From: Rhizobiales bacterium 65-79
GTDB taxonomy: Bacteria > Pseudomonadota > Alphaproteobacteria > Rhizobiales > Rhizobiaceae
Reading direction: 5' to 3'
NCBI GenBank assembly: GCA_001896885.1
Contig: MKRJ01000008.1
Location: 275,871 to 339,870, forward strand
Length of the DNA: 64,000 nt
How positions within the stretch are numbered: the stretch's first letter is position 1; each line of letters starts with the position of its first letter. Under the pieces are notes generated by a model. The model made no database searches and was not told where the DNA came from. It was given only the letters and a program-made list of their open reading frames with translations. Shown piece after piece: positions 1-10,495 of this stretch. The translations under genes were made by a program, and so were the position numbers.

Positions 1-693
1 CTCGATGCGGGAGACCAGCGCCTGCACTTCCGGATGGTCGATGCACATGACGCCGAAGCCGTAGAACGGGACGTTCTCGACGAAATGGCGGAACGCCTCG
101 CGCACGTGATCGAAGGAGCCGTAGTGGTCGAGGTGCTCCGGGTCGATATTGGTGACGACCGCGATATCGGCCGGCAGCTTCAAAAAGGTACCGTCGCTCT
201 CGTCGGCCTCGACCACCATCCACTCGCCCTCGCCCATGCGGGCATTGGTGCCGTAGGCGTTGATGATGCCGCCATTGATGACGGTGGGGTCGAGCCCGCC
301 GGCTTCGAGCAAGGTCGCCACCATGGAAGTGGTCGTGGTCTTGCCATGCGTCCCGCCGATGGCGATCGCCTGGCGGAAGCGCATCAGTTCGGCGAGCATC
401 TCCGCCCGCCGCACGATCGGCAGCAGCTTCTCGCGCGCCGCGACGAGCTCGGGATTGTTCTTCTTGATGGCGGTGGAGACCACCACGACCTCGGCATCGC
501 CGAGATTTTCCGCCTTGTGCCCGACGAAGCAATTGATGCCTTTCGCGCGCAGGCGCTGGACATTGGCGCCGTCGGCCTGGTCGGAGCCCTGCACGCGATA
601 GCCGAGATTGACGAGCACCTCCGCGATGCCGCTCATGCCGATGCCGCCGATGCCGATGAAATGCACCAGGCCGATCGTCTCCGGCATCTTCAT
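1..693 (-). CDS. murC: UDP-N-acetylmuramate--L-alanine ligase, N-terminal part (runs off left edge)
   Basis: Adds L-alanine to UDP-MurNAc in the cytoplasm, the first amino-acid step of the peptidoglycan stem peptide. The visible 231 codons begin [14 protein letters not shown] and contain the Rossmann glycine motif GIGGIGMSG, the ATP P-loop GTHGKTTTT and the Mur-ligase motif EADESDGT followed by [11 protein letters not shown]. Mur ligases of this type are about 470 aa, so roughly half is outside the window. The ATG at 693 overlaps the murG stop by 4 bp (ATGA), so the two are probably translationally coupled. It is the last visible gene of the dcw operon. Confidence 0.97.
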   Translation of the reverse strand, partial: MKMPETIGLVHFIGIGGIGMSGIAEVLVNLGYRVQGSDQADGANVQRLRAKGINCFVGHKAENLGDAEVVVVSTAIKKNNPELVAAREKLLPIVRRAEMLAELMRFRQAIAIGGTHGKTTTTSMVATLLEAGGLDPTVINGGIINAYGTNARMGEGEWMVVEADESDGTFLKLPADIAVVTNIDPEHLDHYGSFDHVREAFRHFVENVPFYGFGVMCIDHPEVQALVSRIE

Positions 694-1817
694 GCGCGCT
701 TCCCCTTCCTGAAATCGGCGACCGCAATGCCTCCGGCAATAGCCTCTGTCAGGTCGGCGAGCAACTCCGCGGCATCCGGCCTGCCGGCGGAACGCGCGGC
801 CGCGGCCATGGAGAGAAGCCGCGCCTTGTCCTCCATCAGGGAGCCGATCAACCCCGAAAGCCGCTCGGGCGAAAGGCTGTCCTGCCGGTGCACCTCCGCC
901 CCACCGGCTTTCGCCAGCGCCGCCGCGTTCGCCGCCTGGTCATGGTCGAGCGCGTGCGGATAGGGGACAAGCAACGCCGGCCGGCCGATCACCGCGATCT
1001 CGGAGACGGTGGAGGCGCCGGAGCGCGAGATGACCAGGTGCGCCGCCGCCATGCGCGCCGCGAGATCGCCGAAAAACGGGGAGATCTCGGCCGCGACGCC
1101 CATCCCTGCATAGGCCGCGCGGACGGCCTTCTCGTCCTCGGGCCGCGCCTGCTGGGTGACGGCGATCCGCCGGCGCGCCTCCTCCGGGAGGGCCCCTATC
1201 GCGAACGGCACCGCTTCGGAGAAGAACTGCGCGCCCTGGCTGCCGCCGAAGACGAGAAGCCGGAACGGTCTTGTCCCGTCGAGCGCGGGATAGGCCGATT
1301 TCGCGGCCTCGATGACGGACGGCCGCACGGGATTGCCGGTGACGACCATCTTGCCGGCCGCGCTGCCCTCGCCTTCCGCCATGAAGCCGCCGGCGATCGC
1401 CGTGACGCGGGCGGCGAGCGCCCGGTTGGCGCGGCCCATCACGGCGTTCTGCTCATGGATCAGCGTCGGGATGTTGCGCCTCGTCGCCGCGAAGAGCGGC
1501 GGCAGCGTCGGATACCCGCCGAAGCCGACGACGATCGCCGGCTTCAGCCGTTGCAGAAGCGCCGAGGCACCCACGAATCCCCGCCACAGCGTCCAGCCGG
1601 TCATCGCCATGGCGAACGGGTTGCGCGAGCCGAACGTGGCGGAAGGGATCGTATGGACCGCCGCGGCCGGAAAACCGGCAGCGTAGCGCTCTGCGCGCCG
1701 GTCGGTCGCCAGATGGACCGACCAGCCGCGCCGCGTCATCTCATGCGCGAGCGCCTCTGCCGGGAACAGATGGCCGCCGGTGCCCCCGGCCGAAAGGATG
1801 ATCGTCCGCTCACCCAT
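690..1817 (-). CDS. murG: UDP-GlcNAc:undecaprenyl-PP-MurNAc-pentapeptide GlcNAc transferase
   Basis: Converts lipid I to lipid II on the inner face of the cytoplasmic membrane. It is a 375-aa GT28 protein. The N-terminal lobe has the glycine loop GGTGGH at residues 11-16 and HEQN at 121-124. The C-terminal lobe has GGSQGA at 191-196 and [10 protein letters not shown] at 264-273, followed by YPHALDHDQ, which are the UDP-GlcNAc and lipid contacts of the family. Length is close to other MurG proteins. It lies between ftsW (9-bp gap) and murC (4-bp overlap), the usual dcw order. Confidence 0.98.
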   Translation of the reverse strand: MGERTIILSAGGTGGHLFPAEALAHEMTRRGWSVHLATDRRAERYAAGFPAAAVHTIPSATFGSRNPFAMAMTGWTLWRGFVGASALLQRLKPAIVVGFGGYPTLPPLFAATRRNIPTLIHEQNAVMGRANRALAARVTAIAGGFMAEGEGSAAGKMVVTGNPVRPSVIEAAKSAYPALDGTRPFRLLVFGGSQGAQFFSEAVPFAIGALPEEARRRIAVTQQARPEDEKAVRAAYAGMGVAAEISPFFGDLAARMAAAHLVISRSGASTVSEIAVIGRPALLVPYPHALDHDQAANAAALAKAGGAEVHRQDSLSPERLSGLIGSLMEDKARLLSMAAAARSAGRPDAAELLADLTEAIAGGIAVADFRKGKRA

Positions 1818-1826
1818 TCGAAGTCT

Positions 1827-2981
1827 TTATTCCGCCGGCAGCGGCCCCGCCGCGCGCGGGGAAAAGATGATGTGGCTCCGCTTCGCCGGCCGCCTGCGCG
1901 TCAGCGCCAGCACCATGCCCATGGCGACGGCCATGGCGATCAGCGAGGAGCCGCCATAGGAGATGAACGGCAGGGTCATCCCCTTCGCGGGCAGCAGTTG
2001 AAGGTTGACGCCCATGTTGATGATCGACTGCAGGCCGAATTGGGTGACCAGGCCGGCGATGGCGTAGCGGTTGAAATTGTCCTGCTCGTTCAGCGAATCC
2101 CGGAGGCCCCGCAGCACGACGAAGGCAAAGAGCAGCAGGATGATGAAGCAGAGGATGAGGCCGAACTCCTCGCCGGCGACCGCGAAGACGAAATCGGTAT
2201 GGCTGTCGGGCAGGATACGCTTGATGACGCCCTCGCCCGGGCCCTGGCCGAACCAGCCGCCGCGCATCAGCGCCTCGCGCGCGGTGTCGACCTGGAACGT
2301 GTCGCCCTCGCCGGTCATGAACTTGTCGATGCGCTTGGCCACGTGCGGAAAGACTTCGTAGGCGGCGCCAAGGCCGCCGATGGCCGACGCGCCGAGCGCG
2401 ACGATCCAGACCCACGACAGGCCGGCCATGAAGAACATGACGCCCCAGGTGCCGACGAGAAGCATGGTCTGGCCGAGGTCCGGCTGGGCGACGAGCAGCG
2501 CCACCGTAAGCCCGAGCAGCAGCATGGCGAGGAAATTGCCGGGAATGTCGGGCTGGCGCGCGCGCTCGGCGAAGAGCCATGCGCAGACGATGACGAAGGC
2601 CGGCTTCATGAACTCGGACGGCTGGATGGAGATGCCGGCCAGGTCGATCCAGCGCCTCGCGCCCTTGACCTCGACGCCGAAATAGAGCGCCACGATCATC
2701 AGCACCAGCGACACGGCCAGCGTGACGATCGCCAGCCGCCTTATCTGCCGCTCGTCGAGGAACGACACGCCGATCATGGCGACCAGCGCGGGCGCCATGA
2801 AGACGATCTGGCGGATGACGAAATGATAGGGATCGAGCCCGATCCGCATCGCCACCGCCGGGCTCGCGGCGAAGGACAGCACGATGCCGAGAAGCATCAG
2901 CGAAAGAAAGGCGGCGAGATACCAGCGGTCGATCGTCCACCACCAATTGCCCACCGGCCCGCGATCCAGACGGCTAACCAT
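1827..2981 (-). CDS. ftsW: FtsW, SEDS-family septal peptidoglycan polymerase
   Basis: Polytopic SEDS protein of 384 aa that polymerises lipid II at the division septum together with FtsI. About ten hydrophobic segments are visible. SEDS motifs seen are KGARRWI (106-112), QPSEFMK (120-126), SHTDFVF (260-266) and the C-terminal PAKGMTLPFISYGGSS (331-346). Position between murD and murG argues for FtsW rather than RodA. The start ATG overlaps the murD stop by one base (TGATG). The N-terminal cytosolic tail is short. Confidence 0.97.
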   Translation of the reverse strand: MVSRLDRGPVGNWWWTIDRWYLAAFLSLMLLGIVLSFAASPAVAMRIGLDPYHFVIRQIVFMAPALVAMIGVSFLDERQIRRLAIVTLAVSLVLMIVALYFGVEVKGARRWIDLAGISIQPSEFMKPAFVIVCAWLFAERARQPDIPGNFLAMLLLGLTVALLVAQPDLGQTMLLVGTWGVMFFMAGLSWVWIVALGASAIGGLGAAYEVFPHVAKRIDKFMTGEGDTFQVDTAREALMRGGWFGQGPGEGVIKRILPDSHTDFVFAVAGEEFGLILCFIILLLFAFVVLRGLRDSLNEQDNFNRYAIAGLVTQFGLQSIINMGVNLQLLPAKGMTLPFISYGGSSLIAMAVAMGMVLALTRRRPAKRSHIIFSPRAAGPLPAE

Positions 2982-4381
2982 CAGAGCATCCCTCCGATCA
3001 TCTCAACATTGCCGAGCGAGGCGACCGCCGACCGGAACGCCTCCCCGCGCACCTCGAAATTCCTGAACTGGTCGAAACTGGCGCATGCCGGCGACAACAG
3101 CACCACCACCTCGGCGGAGGCGTCGTCCGCCGCGTCGCGCGCGGCATGCTCCACGGCTGCCGCCAGCGTGCCGGAAATCTCGTAGGGCGCGGCATCGCCG
3201 AGCGTCGCCGAGAAGGCCGGCGCCGCCTCGCCGATCAGATAGGCCTTGGCGATACGCGGGAAGAAGCTCTTGAGCGATGCGATGCCGCCCTGCTTGGGCA
3301 ATCCGCCGGCGATCCAGTAGATGCGCTGGAAACTCGAAAGCGCCGGCGCCGAGGCATCGGCGTTCGTCGCCTTGGAATCGTTGACGAACAGCACGTTGCC
3401 GCGCCGGCCGACCTGCTCCATGCGGTGGGCGAGGCCGGGGAAGCTCCTGAGCCCCGCCTGGATCTCGTCCAGCGTCAGGCCGATGTCGAGGCAGGCGGCG
3501 GTCGCCGCGATCGCGTTCTGCGCGTTGTGCTGGCCGCGCAGCGAGCCTATGCCCTCCAGCGACACCACCGGCTGCATGCGCCCGCTCCAGGCCTTCACGA
3601 TGGTCGAGCCCTCCGCGAACATGCCGTCGGCGAGCGCCAGCCGCTTCGATATGCGGACCACGTCCCGCCCGGCATGTTCCAGCCGGTCGGCGATCTGCTC
3701 GCAATAGATGTCGTCGACGCCGACGATGGCCGTCTCGCTGCCCGCGACCAGCCGTTCCTTCACGTCGGCGTAGTGCTGGATGGTCCCGTGGCGATCGAGA
3801 TGATCGGGCGTGATGTTGAGAAGCACGCCGGCGGTCGGATTGATCGAAGGTGCCAGATCGATCTGGTAGGAGGAGCATTCGACGACGTAGATGCGGTCCC
3901 GCGCCGGCGGATCGAGCGTCATGACGGCGCGGCCGATATTGCCGCCCATCTGCGCGTCGCGCCCGGATGCGGCGACGATATGCGTGGTGAGCGCCGTCGT
4001 CGTCGATTTGCCGTTGGTGCCGGTGATGGCGACGAAGGGCGCGTCGGGCGCGCGCGCGCGCCGCTCGCGGGCGAAGAGCTCGATGTCGCCGATGGTCTCG
4101 ACACCGGCGCCGCGCGCCAGTTCCACGCTCCAGTGCGGCTTCGGATGGGTCAATGGAACGCCGGGCGAGAGTACGAAGGAAGAAAAGCCGCTCCAGTCGG
4201 CCTTTCTCAGATCGCCGACCGGGATGCCGGCGGCCTCCGCAGAGCCGACGCTTTCCGGATTGTCGTCCCAGGCCGTGACCCTCGCGCCTCCCTCGACGAG
4301 CGCATGCGCCGTCGCGATCCCCGAGCCGCCCAGGCCGAAGAGGGCAACATTCTTCCCCTTGAAGGAGGTGGCGGGGATCAT
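2981..4381 (-). CDS. murD: UDP-N-acetylmuramoyl-L-alanine--D-glutamate ligase
   Basis: Cytoplasmic ligase that adds D-glutamate to UDP-MurNAc-L-Ala. The 466-aa protein has the N-terminal Rossmann motif LFGLGGSG (14-21), the ATP loop GTNGKSTTT (121-129), the central [11 protein letters not shown] motif and the C-terminal domain with [12 protein letters not shown] and [11 protein letters not shown], which is typical of MurD. It follows mraY by 3 bp and overlaps ftsW by 1 bp. The ATG at 4381 follows an AAGGAGG ribosome-binding site on the minus strand? none is clear, so the start rests on conservation of the [11 protein letters not shown]-terminus. Confidence 0.97.
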   Translation of the reverse strand: MIPATSFKGKNVALFGLGGSGIATAHALVEGGARVTAWDDNPESVGSAEAAGIPVGDLRKADWSGFSSFVLSPGVPLTHPKPHWSVELARGAGVETIGDIELFARERRARAPDAPFVAITGTNGKSTTTALTTHIVAASGRDAQMGGNIGRAVMTLDPPARDRIYVVECSSYQIDLAPSINPTAGVLLNITPDHLDRHGTIQHYADVKERLVAGSETAIVGVDDIYCEQIADRLEHAGRDVVRISKRLALADGMFAEGSTIVKAWSGRMQPVVSLEGIGSLRGQHNAQNAIAATAACLDIGLTLDEIQAGLRSFPGLAHRMEQVGRRGNVLFVNDSKATNADASAPALSSFQRIYWIAGGLPKQGGIASLKSFFPRIAKAYLIGEAAPAFSATLGDAAPYEISGTLAAAVEHAARDAADDASAEVVVLLSPACASFDQFRNFEVRGEAFRSAVASLGNVEMIGGML

Positions 4382-4384
4382 GCG

Positions 4385-5467
4385 CTACCTCAGCTTCAGG
4401 GTCGAAAGGCCGATCAGAGCCAGCATCACCGCGATGATCCAGAAGCGGATGACCACCTGGCTCTCGGTCCAGCCGAGTTTCTCGAAATGATGGTGGATGG
4501 GCGCCATCAGGAACACGCGGCGGCCGGTCATCTTGAAATAGCCGACCTGGATGATGACCGACAGCGCCTCTGCGACGAACAGGCCGCCGATGATGGCGAG
4601 CACGATCTCGTGCTTGACGGCGACCGCCACGGTGCCGATCAGGCCCCCGAGGGCAAGAGAACCGGTATCGCCCATGAAGATCGCCGCCGGCGGCGCGTTG
4701 AACCAGAGGAAGCCGAGCCCCGCGCCGATCACGGAACCGAGGATGACGGCGAGTTCGCCCGTGCCGGGCACGAAATGGATCTGCAGATATTCGGCGAAGA
4801 CGGCGTTGCCCGAAAGATAGGCGATGACGCCGAAGGACGCAGCCGCGATCATCACCGGAACGATCGCCAGCCCGTCGAGGCCGTCGGTGAGGTTGACGGC
4901 GTTGCCGCCCGCCACCATCACGAAGGCGCCGAAGGGAATGAAGAACCAGCCGAGATTGATGATCCATTCCTTGAAGAAGGGAAAGGTAAGCGACGAGGAA
5001 AAGGGCGGCTGTCCCTCGCGCATGATGAACCAGGCCGCGATGCAGGCGATCAGGAACTCGATCGCGAGCCGCGCGCGTCCCGAAAAGCCGAGATGCGACT
5101 GCTTGGTCACCTTCAGGTAGTCGTCGTAGAGGCCGATCGCGCCGAACCCGACCGTCACCAGCAGCACCGTCCAGACATAGACGCTGGTGACGTTCGCCCA
5201 GAGGAGCGACGAGCCGATGATGCCCGAGAGGATCATCAGGCCGCCCATGGTCGGTGTGCCGGCCTTCTTGAAATGCGTCTGCGGACCGTCCGCCCGGATC
5301 GGCTGGCCCCTGCCCTGCCGAACGCGCAGGGAATTGATGATCGCCGGACCGAACATGAAGACGATGAGGGCGGCGGTGATCAGCGCCCCGCCGGTCCGGA
5401 AGGTGATGTAGCGGAAGACATTGAAGACCGAGACCCTGTCGGCCAGATCAACGAGCAAGGTGAGCAT
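4385..5467 (-). CDS. mraY: Phospho-N-acetylmuramoyl-pentapeptide transferase
   Basis: Integral membrane enzyme that transfers phospho-MurNAc-pentapeptide to undecaprenyl phosphate, making lipid I. I chose the ATG at 5467 ([12 protein letters not shown]) rather than the in-frame TTG at 5485: a GGGG stretch lies 5 bases upstream and the product is then 360 aa, the usual MraY size. Visible motifs are [12 protein letters not shown] (65-76), YDDYLK (114-119) with the catalytic Asp pair, [10 protein letters not shown] and [10 protein letters not shown], and about ten membrane segments. It is the MurD-upstream member of the dcw operon. Confidence 0.97.
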   Translation of the reverse strand: MLTLLVDLADRVSVFNVFRYITFRTGGALITAALIVFMFGPAIINSLRVRQGRGQPIRADGPQTHFKKAGTPTMGGLMILSGIIGSSLLWANVTSVYVWTVLLVTVGFGAIGLYDDYLKVTKQSHLGFSGRARLAIEFLIACIAAWFIMREGQPPFSSSLTFPFFKEWIINLGWFFIPFGAFVMVAGGNAVNLTDGLDGLAIVPVMIAAASFGVIAYLSGNAVFAEYLQIHFVPGTGELAVILGSVIGAGLGFLWFNAPPAAIFMGDTGSLALGGLIGTVAVAVKHEIVLAIIGGLFVAEALSVIIQVGYFKMTGRRVFLMAPIHHHFEKLGWTESQVVIRFWIIAVMLALIGLSTLKLR

Positions 5468-5503
5468 CGAACCCCAATCCCCCAATGGCCGCCAGCGGCG
5501 CCC

Positions 5504-6925
5504 TCATTTGTGGCTTGCCGCCGGATAGTGCCGGACAAGCGCGTCGACCAGCCGCGAAAACCCCAACCCGTTCGACGATTTGACCATCACGGCGTCGCCC
5601 GGCCGGACCGTCTTGAGGAGGAGAGGAATGATTTCCTCCACATTGTCACGATGTTGCTTGCGCATGCCTTGCGGCAGCTTTTCGGCCAGCGCCTTCATCT
5701 CCTTGCCGGCGAGCAGCACGATGTCGGTGCGCGTATCGGCGATCACGTCCGCCAGCGCCGAATGCAGTTCCTGCGAGTGCTGGCCGAGCTCCAGCATGTC
5801 GCCCAGCACCGCGATCCGTCGGCCGCCGTTTTCTACGTCGGCCGCGTCGAGCAGCTTGATCGCCGCCTGCATCGAGGCCGGATTGGCGTTGTAGCTCTCG
5901 TCGATCAGCGCGAATTCGCCCTTCGGATGCGTGAGACGCAGGCGCAGGCCGCGCCCGCGCTCCGCCGACAGGCCCCCAAGCGCTGCGGCGACCTTGTCGA
6001 GGTCCGCGCCCGCCAGATGCGCCGCGCCCAGCACCGCGAGCATGTTCTGCACCATGTGCCGGCCCGGAACGCCGATCTCCGCCTCGATCTCGCGCCCCGC
6101 GATGTTGGCGCTGATGCGTGAGGCGGTTGCCCCGAGCTCGCAGCTTTCGAGCCGATAGTCCGAACGGGGGTCCTCGCCGAAGCCCCTGATCTTCTTCACG
6201 CCAGCCGCCCTTGCAAGCTTCTGCAGAAGCGCGAAATGGGCGTCGTCACGATTGATGAGCGCGGCGCCGCCCGGCACGACGCCCTCGAATATCTCCGCCT
6301 TGGCGCGGGCGATCCCGGCGAGGTCCTTGAAGTAGCCGAGATGGGCCGCCGCGATCAGCGTCACGATCGCGATATGGGGGCGGACCAGCTTGACGAGCGG
6401 CCGGATCTCGCCCGGATGGTTCATGCCGATCTCGAAGACGGCATAGTCGCAGTCGGCCGGCATGCGCGCGAGCGTCAGCGGCACGCCCCAGTGGTTGTTG
6501 AAGGATTTGTCGGAGGCATGCACCCTGCCCACGCCCGAAAGGACGTGGCGCAGCGCTTCCTTGGTCGTCGTCTTGCCGGCCGAGCCGGTCACCGCGATGA
6601 TTTTGGCCCGGCTGCGGGCGCGCGCCGCCTGGCCGAGTTTTTCGAGCGCCGCGAGCACATCCGGCACGACGATCATGGGCACGCTCAAGCGGCCGAGCGC
6701 CGGCAGTTTGGCTTCCGAGACCACGAGCAGCCCGGCGCCGGCCACATGCGCGGCGGTGGCGAAATCGTGGCCGTCGAGCCGCTCGCCCTTGATCGCGAAG
6801 AAGGCGTCGCCGCGGGAGAGCGTGCGCGTATCGATCGAAATGCCGCCGACGCCGTCCGGCAGGCGGCCGAGCGGGCGGCCGCCCATCGCCTCGACCATGG
6901 CCTCGGAGTTCCAGAGATCGCTCAT
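5504..6925 (-). CDS. murF: UDP-N-acetylmuramoyl-tripeptide--D-alanyl-D-alanine ligase
   Basis: Adds the D-Ala-D-Ala dipeptide to the UDP-MurNAc tripeptide, completing the cytoplasmic precursor. The protein is 473 aa with the ATP loop [12 protein letters not shown] (112-123), [12 protein letters not shown], the [10 protein letters not shown] motif and the C-terminal [11 protein letters not shown] block, all MurF hallmarks. The ATG at 6925 overlaps the murE stop by 4 bp (ATGA). An 18-bp gap from the TTG/ATG of mraY carries the latter's ribosome-binding site. Confidence 0.98.
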   Translation of the reverse strand: MSDLWNSEAMVEAMGGRPLGRLPDGVGGISIDTRTLSRGDAFFAIKGERLDGHDFATAAHVAGAGLLVVSEAKLPALGRLSVPMIVVPDVLAALEKLGQAARARSRAKIIAVTGSAGKTTTKEALRHVLSGVGRVHASDKSFNNHWGVPLTLARMPADCDYAVFEIGMNHPGEIRPLVKLVRPHIAIVTLIAAAHLGYFKDLAGIARAKAEIFEGVVPGGAALINRDDAHFALLQKLARAAGVKKIRGFGEDPRSDYRLESCELGATASRISANIAGREIEAEIGVPGRHMVQNMLAVLGAAHLAGADLDKVAAALGGLSAERGRGLRLRLTHPKGEFALIDESYNANPASMQAAIKLLDAADVENGGRRIAVLGDMLELGQHSQELHSALADVIADTRTDIVLLAGKEMKALAEKLPQGMRKQHRDNVEEIIPLLLKTVRPGDAVMVKSSNGLGFSRLVDALVRHYPAASHK

Positions 6926-8376
6926 GCGGCCACGCCCCTCAAGGCCGACCGGACCTCTTCGTGATCCGAGAAATGCAGGGTGCGGCCGGCGATGGTCTGG
7001 CCTTCCTCATGCCCCTTTCCCGCGACGATCAGCGTATCGCCGGCGTCGAGCATGCCGACGGCCGCGCGGATCGCCTCATGGCGGTCGCCGATCTCGATGG
7101 CGCCGGGCGCGGCGGCGAGGATCGCCGCGCGGATCGCGGCCGGCTCCTCGGAGCGCGGATTGTCGTCGGTCACGATGACGACGTCGGCGAGGCGGGAGGC
7201 GATCTCGCCCATGATCGGGCGCTTGCCGCGGTCGCGGTCGCCGCCGCAGCCGAAGACGACGACGACGCGCCCGGTGGTGAAGGGCCTCACCGCGGTCAGC
7301 ACCTTTTCCAGCGCGTCGGGCTTGTGCGCGTAGTCGACATAGACCGGCGCGCCGGCGCCGGACGTGCCGACGAGTTCCAGCCGGCCTGAGGCGCCCTTCA
7401 GATGCTCGAGCGCGCCGAGCGCGGCTTCGGTGGTCGTGCCCGTCGCGATCGCGAGGCCCGCCGCGACCAGCGCGTTGGCGATCTGGAAATCGCCGGCAAG
7501 CGGCAGGTCGATCTCGTGGATGGCGCCCGCCGCCTCGATCTCCGCACGCTGCCGGTAGCGCTCATGCTCGACGCGCTTGAGGGTCAGGAACCGGCCCTTG
7601 CGTCCGACCGTCCTGACGTCGAGCCCGGCTTTCCGGGCGGCGTTTTCCGTCGCCTCGGACCACTGGTCGTCGGCGAAGACGATCGCAGGCGCGCCTTTCG
7701 GCAGCAGCGCCTCGAAAAGCCGCATCTTCACCTTGTGGTAGTCCTCGACCGTCGGATGGTAGTCCATGTGGTCGCGGCCGAGATTGGTGAAGGCGCCGGC
7801 GGCGAGCCGGACGCCGTCGAGCCGCCGCTGGTCGAGCCCATGGCTCGACGCCTCCATCGCGGCGTGGGTGACGCCCGCCTCGGCGAGTTCCTTCAGAAGC
7901 CGGTGCAGGGCCACGGGATCGGGAGTGGTGAGCGAGCCGTATTCCTCGCGGCCGGGCGCGGCCACGCCGGTCGTGCCGATGCTGGCGGCGGGCTTGCCGT
8001 CCCGCTCCCAGATCTGCCGCGTGAAGGAGGCGACGGAAGTCTTGCCGCTGGTGCCGGTGACGGCCACCATCGTCCGCGGCTGCACGCCGAAGAAGCGGGC
8101 GGCCGAAAGCGCGAGCGCCAGCCTCGGATCGTCGACCGCGATGACCGGCACCGGCAGGTTCCCGACCCGGGCATCCCGGCCAGCGACCACTGCAACTGCG
8201 CCGCGCCGGACGGCATCGGCGGCATAGGCCGCGCCGTCCGCCTTGCTGCCGGCGAGCGCGAAAAAGAGATCGCCTGCGGCAATGCCGCGCGAGTCGGATC
8301 CGAGCCCACCGATCGGCAGGTCGCCGGGCGCGCCGCTGTCGGCGGGCAATATCCCGGCAAGGTCCCTCAGTTTCAT
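6922..8376 (-). CDS. murE: UDP-N-acetylmuramoyl-L-alanyl-D-glutamate--2,6-diaminopimelate ligase
   Basis: Adds the third stem residue. The DNPR motif (about residues 405-408) indicates meso-diaminopimelate as substrate, as expected in Gram-negatives. Also visible: the ATP loop VTGTSGKTS (near 108-113), [22 protein letters not shown] and [10 protein letters not shown] use the ATG at 8376 ([11 protein letters not shown], 484 aa); GGAG sits 4-5 bases upstream, whereas the in-frame ATG at 8400 has AAGGGG directly abutting it. It lies 42 bp downstream of ftsI and overlaps murF. Confidence 0.96.
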   Translation of the reverse strand: MKLRDLAGILPADSGAPGDLPIGGLGSDSRGIAAGDLFFALAGSKADGAAYAADAVRRGAVAVVAGRDARVGNLPVPVIAVDDPRLALALSAARFFGVQPRTMVAVTGTSGKTSVASFTRQIWERDGKPAASIGTTGVAAPGREEYGSLTTPDPVALHRLLKELAEAGVTHAAMEASSHGLDQRRLDGVRLAAGAFTNLGRDHMDYHPTVEDYHKVKMRLFEALLPKGAPAIVFADDQWSEATENAARKAGLDVRTVGRKGRFLTLKRVEHERYRQRAEIEAAGAIHEIDLPLAGDFQIANALVAAGLAIATGTTTEAALGALEHLKGASGRLELVGTSGAGAPVYVDYAHKPDALEKVLTAVRPFTTGRVVVVFGCGGDRDRGKRPIMGEIASRLADVVIVTDDNPRSEEPAAIRAAILAAAPGAIEIGDRHEAIRAAVGMLDAGDTLIVAGKGHEEGQTIAGRTLHFSDHEEVRSALRGVAA

Positions 8377-8418
8377 CATACTCCAATCATTCCGGGCCAT
8401 CCCCTTGGCAAGCCGGAA

Positions 8419-10131
8419 TCAGTGATAAGAAACGAGCAAGGCCTGACTATCGTGGCCGAATTCGGGCTCCACGCCGAGCAGCGGAGCGGAGCGGCGGATG
8501 ATGGCGCCGGCGGTCGGAGCGCAGTTCGCGCCGGCCGTCGCCGGCCAGCCGCCATAGGGCTTAGGCTCGTCGAGGATGACCAGCACGATGTATTGCGGGT
8601 CGTCGATCGGGAAGCCGGCCAGGAAGGCGTCGAAGTTCTTGTCATGCGCGTAGCGGCCGTTGACCACCTTGTCGGCGGTGCCGGTCTTGCCGCCGACGAA
8701 GAAACCGGGCACGGCCGCCTGCCGGCCCGAGCCTTTTTCCACGTTGAGCCGCAACAGGTAGCGCATCTCGGCGCTTGTCTGAGCTCTTAGCACCCGGCGC
8801 TCGAGCGGTCGCGCCTGTTCCTCCGTGCGCGGCAAGAGCGTCGGCGGGATGTAGATGCCTCCGTCCATGACCGCGGCGCCGGCAACCGCCGTCTGCAGCG
8901 GCGTCGTCGCCACGCCGTGGCCGAAGGCGATGGTCATCTGGTTGAGCGGCTTCCACACGGCCGGCTGCATGGGCGTCGCCACTTCAGGCAGTTCGAGCGG
9001 CATCTTGGTAAGCAGCCCGAGCCTGGTGAGGAAGGCCTGGTGCTCGGGGATGCTGATCTTCTCGGCTTCCTTCGCCGTGCCGATGTTGGACGAGTAGATG
9101 AAGATCTCCGGGACGCTCAGTGATCGGCCCTTGGCGTGGTAGTCGTGGATGGTGAACCCGCCATAGTGGATCGGATGCGAAGCGTCGAAATGGTCGGTGA
9201 TCTTCACGCGCCCGGAATCGAGTGCCATGGCGGTGGTGAACGTCTTGAAGGTCGACCCCATCTCGTAGACGCCGCCAGACATGCGGTTAAGCCGGTCCTT
9301 CTCATTGGCGTTGTAGGGATTGTTGGGATCGAAATCGGGCACCGAGGCCATGCCGAGTATTTCGCCGGTCTTCGCGTTGAGCACCACGCCGCCGGCCGCG
9401 ATGGCGCGATAGCGTTGCATCGCCTGGACGATCTCGTCATGGACGATATGCTGGATACGCAGGTCGATGGAAAGCCTGACGGGCTTGAGGTCCCTGGCCG
9501 TCGCGAGGCCGGTCTGCTGCAGCACGGCGAGCCCCTGGTCGTCGACCCATTTCTCCATCCCGGCAATGCCCTTGTTGTCGACGTTCACGAGGCCGACGAT
9601 ATGGGCGACCGTGGAGCCGGCCGGATAGAAACGGCGCTTTTCGCTGCGAAACCCGATGCCCGGAATGCCGAGCGCGAGGATATCCGCCTCCTGTTTCGGC
9701 GTGAGCTGCCGCCTCAGCCAGACGAAGCCGGCCTTGCTGTTCAGCCGGTTGTAGGTCTGCTCGTAGTCGATATCAGGCAGAACCGTCGCCAGCTTGTCGA
9801 TCGCCTCGTCGATGTCGACGATGCGGCGCGGCTCGGCATAGAGCGACGCCGTCTTGATGTCGGTCGCGAGCACCTCGCCGTTGCGGTCGACGATGTCCGG
9901 CCGCGCTGCCGTGGGACGTCCTGCGGGCGGACCGTTGTCCTCGGGCTGATGCGTGCCGTAATAGACGAGCCGGCCCGCCATCACGGCATAGACGCCGAAA
10001 AAGATCGACATCGTCATGACGATGCGGTTTTTCGTGCGCCCGCCGCCCGACTTGCGCATGCCGTCCATGACGATGGGAGCGTCCGCTCCGCCGGTCTCCG
10101 CCTTGCGCCACCGCCTCAGCCAGCCCATCAT
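8419..10131 (-). CDS. ftsI: Penicillin-binding protein 3, septal transpeptidase
   Basis: Class B PBP (570 aa) that cross-links septal peptidoglycan in the periplasm with FtsW. A short cytosolic N-terminus is followed by one membrane anchor (about residues 36-56), a dimerisation/pedestal domain and the transpeptidase domain. Active-site motifs are STFK (292-295, nucleophile Ser292), SSN (346-348) and KTG (481-483). Two adjacent ATGs (10131 and 10128) are possible starts; the first overlaps the ftsL stop as ATGA. It is encoded between ftsL and murE. Confidence 0.98.
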   Translation of the reverse strand: MMGWLRRWRKAETGGADAPIVMDGMRKSGGGRTKNRIVMTMSIFFGVYAVMAGRLVYYGTHQPEDNGPPAGRPTAARPDIVDRNGEVLATDIKTASLYAEPRRIVDIDEAIDKLATVLPDIDYEQTYNRLNSKAGFVWLRRQLTPKQEADILALGIPGIGFRSEKRRFYPAGSTVAHIVGLVNVDNKGIAGMEKWVDDQGLAVLQQTGLATARDLKPVRLSIDLRIQHIVHDEIVQAMQRYRAIAAGGVVLNAKTGEILGMASVPDFDPNNPYNANEKDRLNRMSGGVYEMGSTFKTFTTAMALDSGRVKITDHFDASHPIHYGGFTIHDYHAKGRSLSVPEIFIYSSNIGTAKEAEKISIPEHQAFLTRLGLLTKMPLELPEVATPMQPAVWKPLNQMTIAFGHGVATTPLQTAVAGAAVMDGGIYIPPTLLPRTEEQARPLERRVLRAQTSAEMRYLLRLNVEKGSGRQAAVPGFFVGGKTGTADKVVNGRYAHDKNFDAFLAGFPIDDPQYIVLVILDEPKPYGGWPATAGANCAPTAGAIIRRSAPLLGVEPEFGHDSQALLVSYH

Positions 10132-10490
10132 GGCTTCACCCCGCCGGTCACGATCTTGTCCGTTCCGTTCCGCGCCACCGTCGTGCCGTCGCCGGGCGGA
10201 CTCGGCGGCCGCATCGGCAAATCGTCGAGCGTGACGATCTGGTTCGCCTCCACGGGCTTCAGCTGCAACTGGTCGGAATAGACGTCGACCAGCTTCTGCA
10301 GGCGGCCGGGCCGCGACAGCAGGCTCCAGTCGGCCTTCAGGAGATCGATCGTCTCCCCTTCCAGCCGGATCTGGGTCTTCATGTGGTTGATCGCGTCGAG
10401 CTGGTCTTCCGCCCCGCGCTTGACCTGGTAGGTGTAGGCGGCCGCGGCGACCATGACGGCTATCAGAACGGTGTCGGTGGTGCGGAACAC
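10128..10490 (-). CDS. ftsL: Cell division protein FtsL
   Basis: Small bitopic division protein of 120 aa, part of the FtsQLB complex that activates FtsWI. It has a short N-terminus (MFRTTDTV with a GTG start), one membrane segment (about residues 6-22) and a periplasmic coiled-coil-like region rich in charged residues, then a Pro-rich tail. The GTG at 10490 is preceded by GGAGAG at suitable distance and lies 5 bp after the rsmH stop; the stop overlaps ftsI. Identification rests on size, topology and position between rsmH and ftsI. Confidence 0.93.
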   Translation of the reverse strand: MFRTTDTVLIAVMVAAAAYTYQVKRGAEDQLDAINHMKTQIRLEGETIDLLKADWSLLSRPGRLQKLVDVYSDQLQLKPVEANQIVTLDDLPMRPPSPPGDGTTVARNGTDKIVTGGVKP

Positions 10491-10495
10491 GGGAA

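Noticed and set aside
888..6121. Very long open frames on the plus strand opposite murG, ftsW, murD, mraY and murF
   Set aside because: Antisense frames in high-GC DNA; compositions are Arg/Asp/His-rich without any domain, and the minus strand encodes well-conserved Mur enzymes over the same bases.
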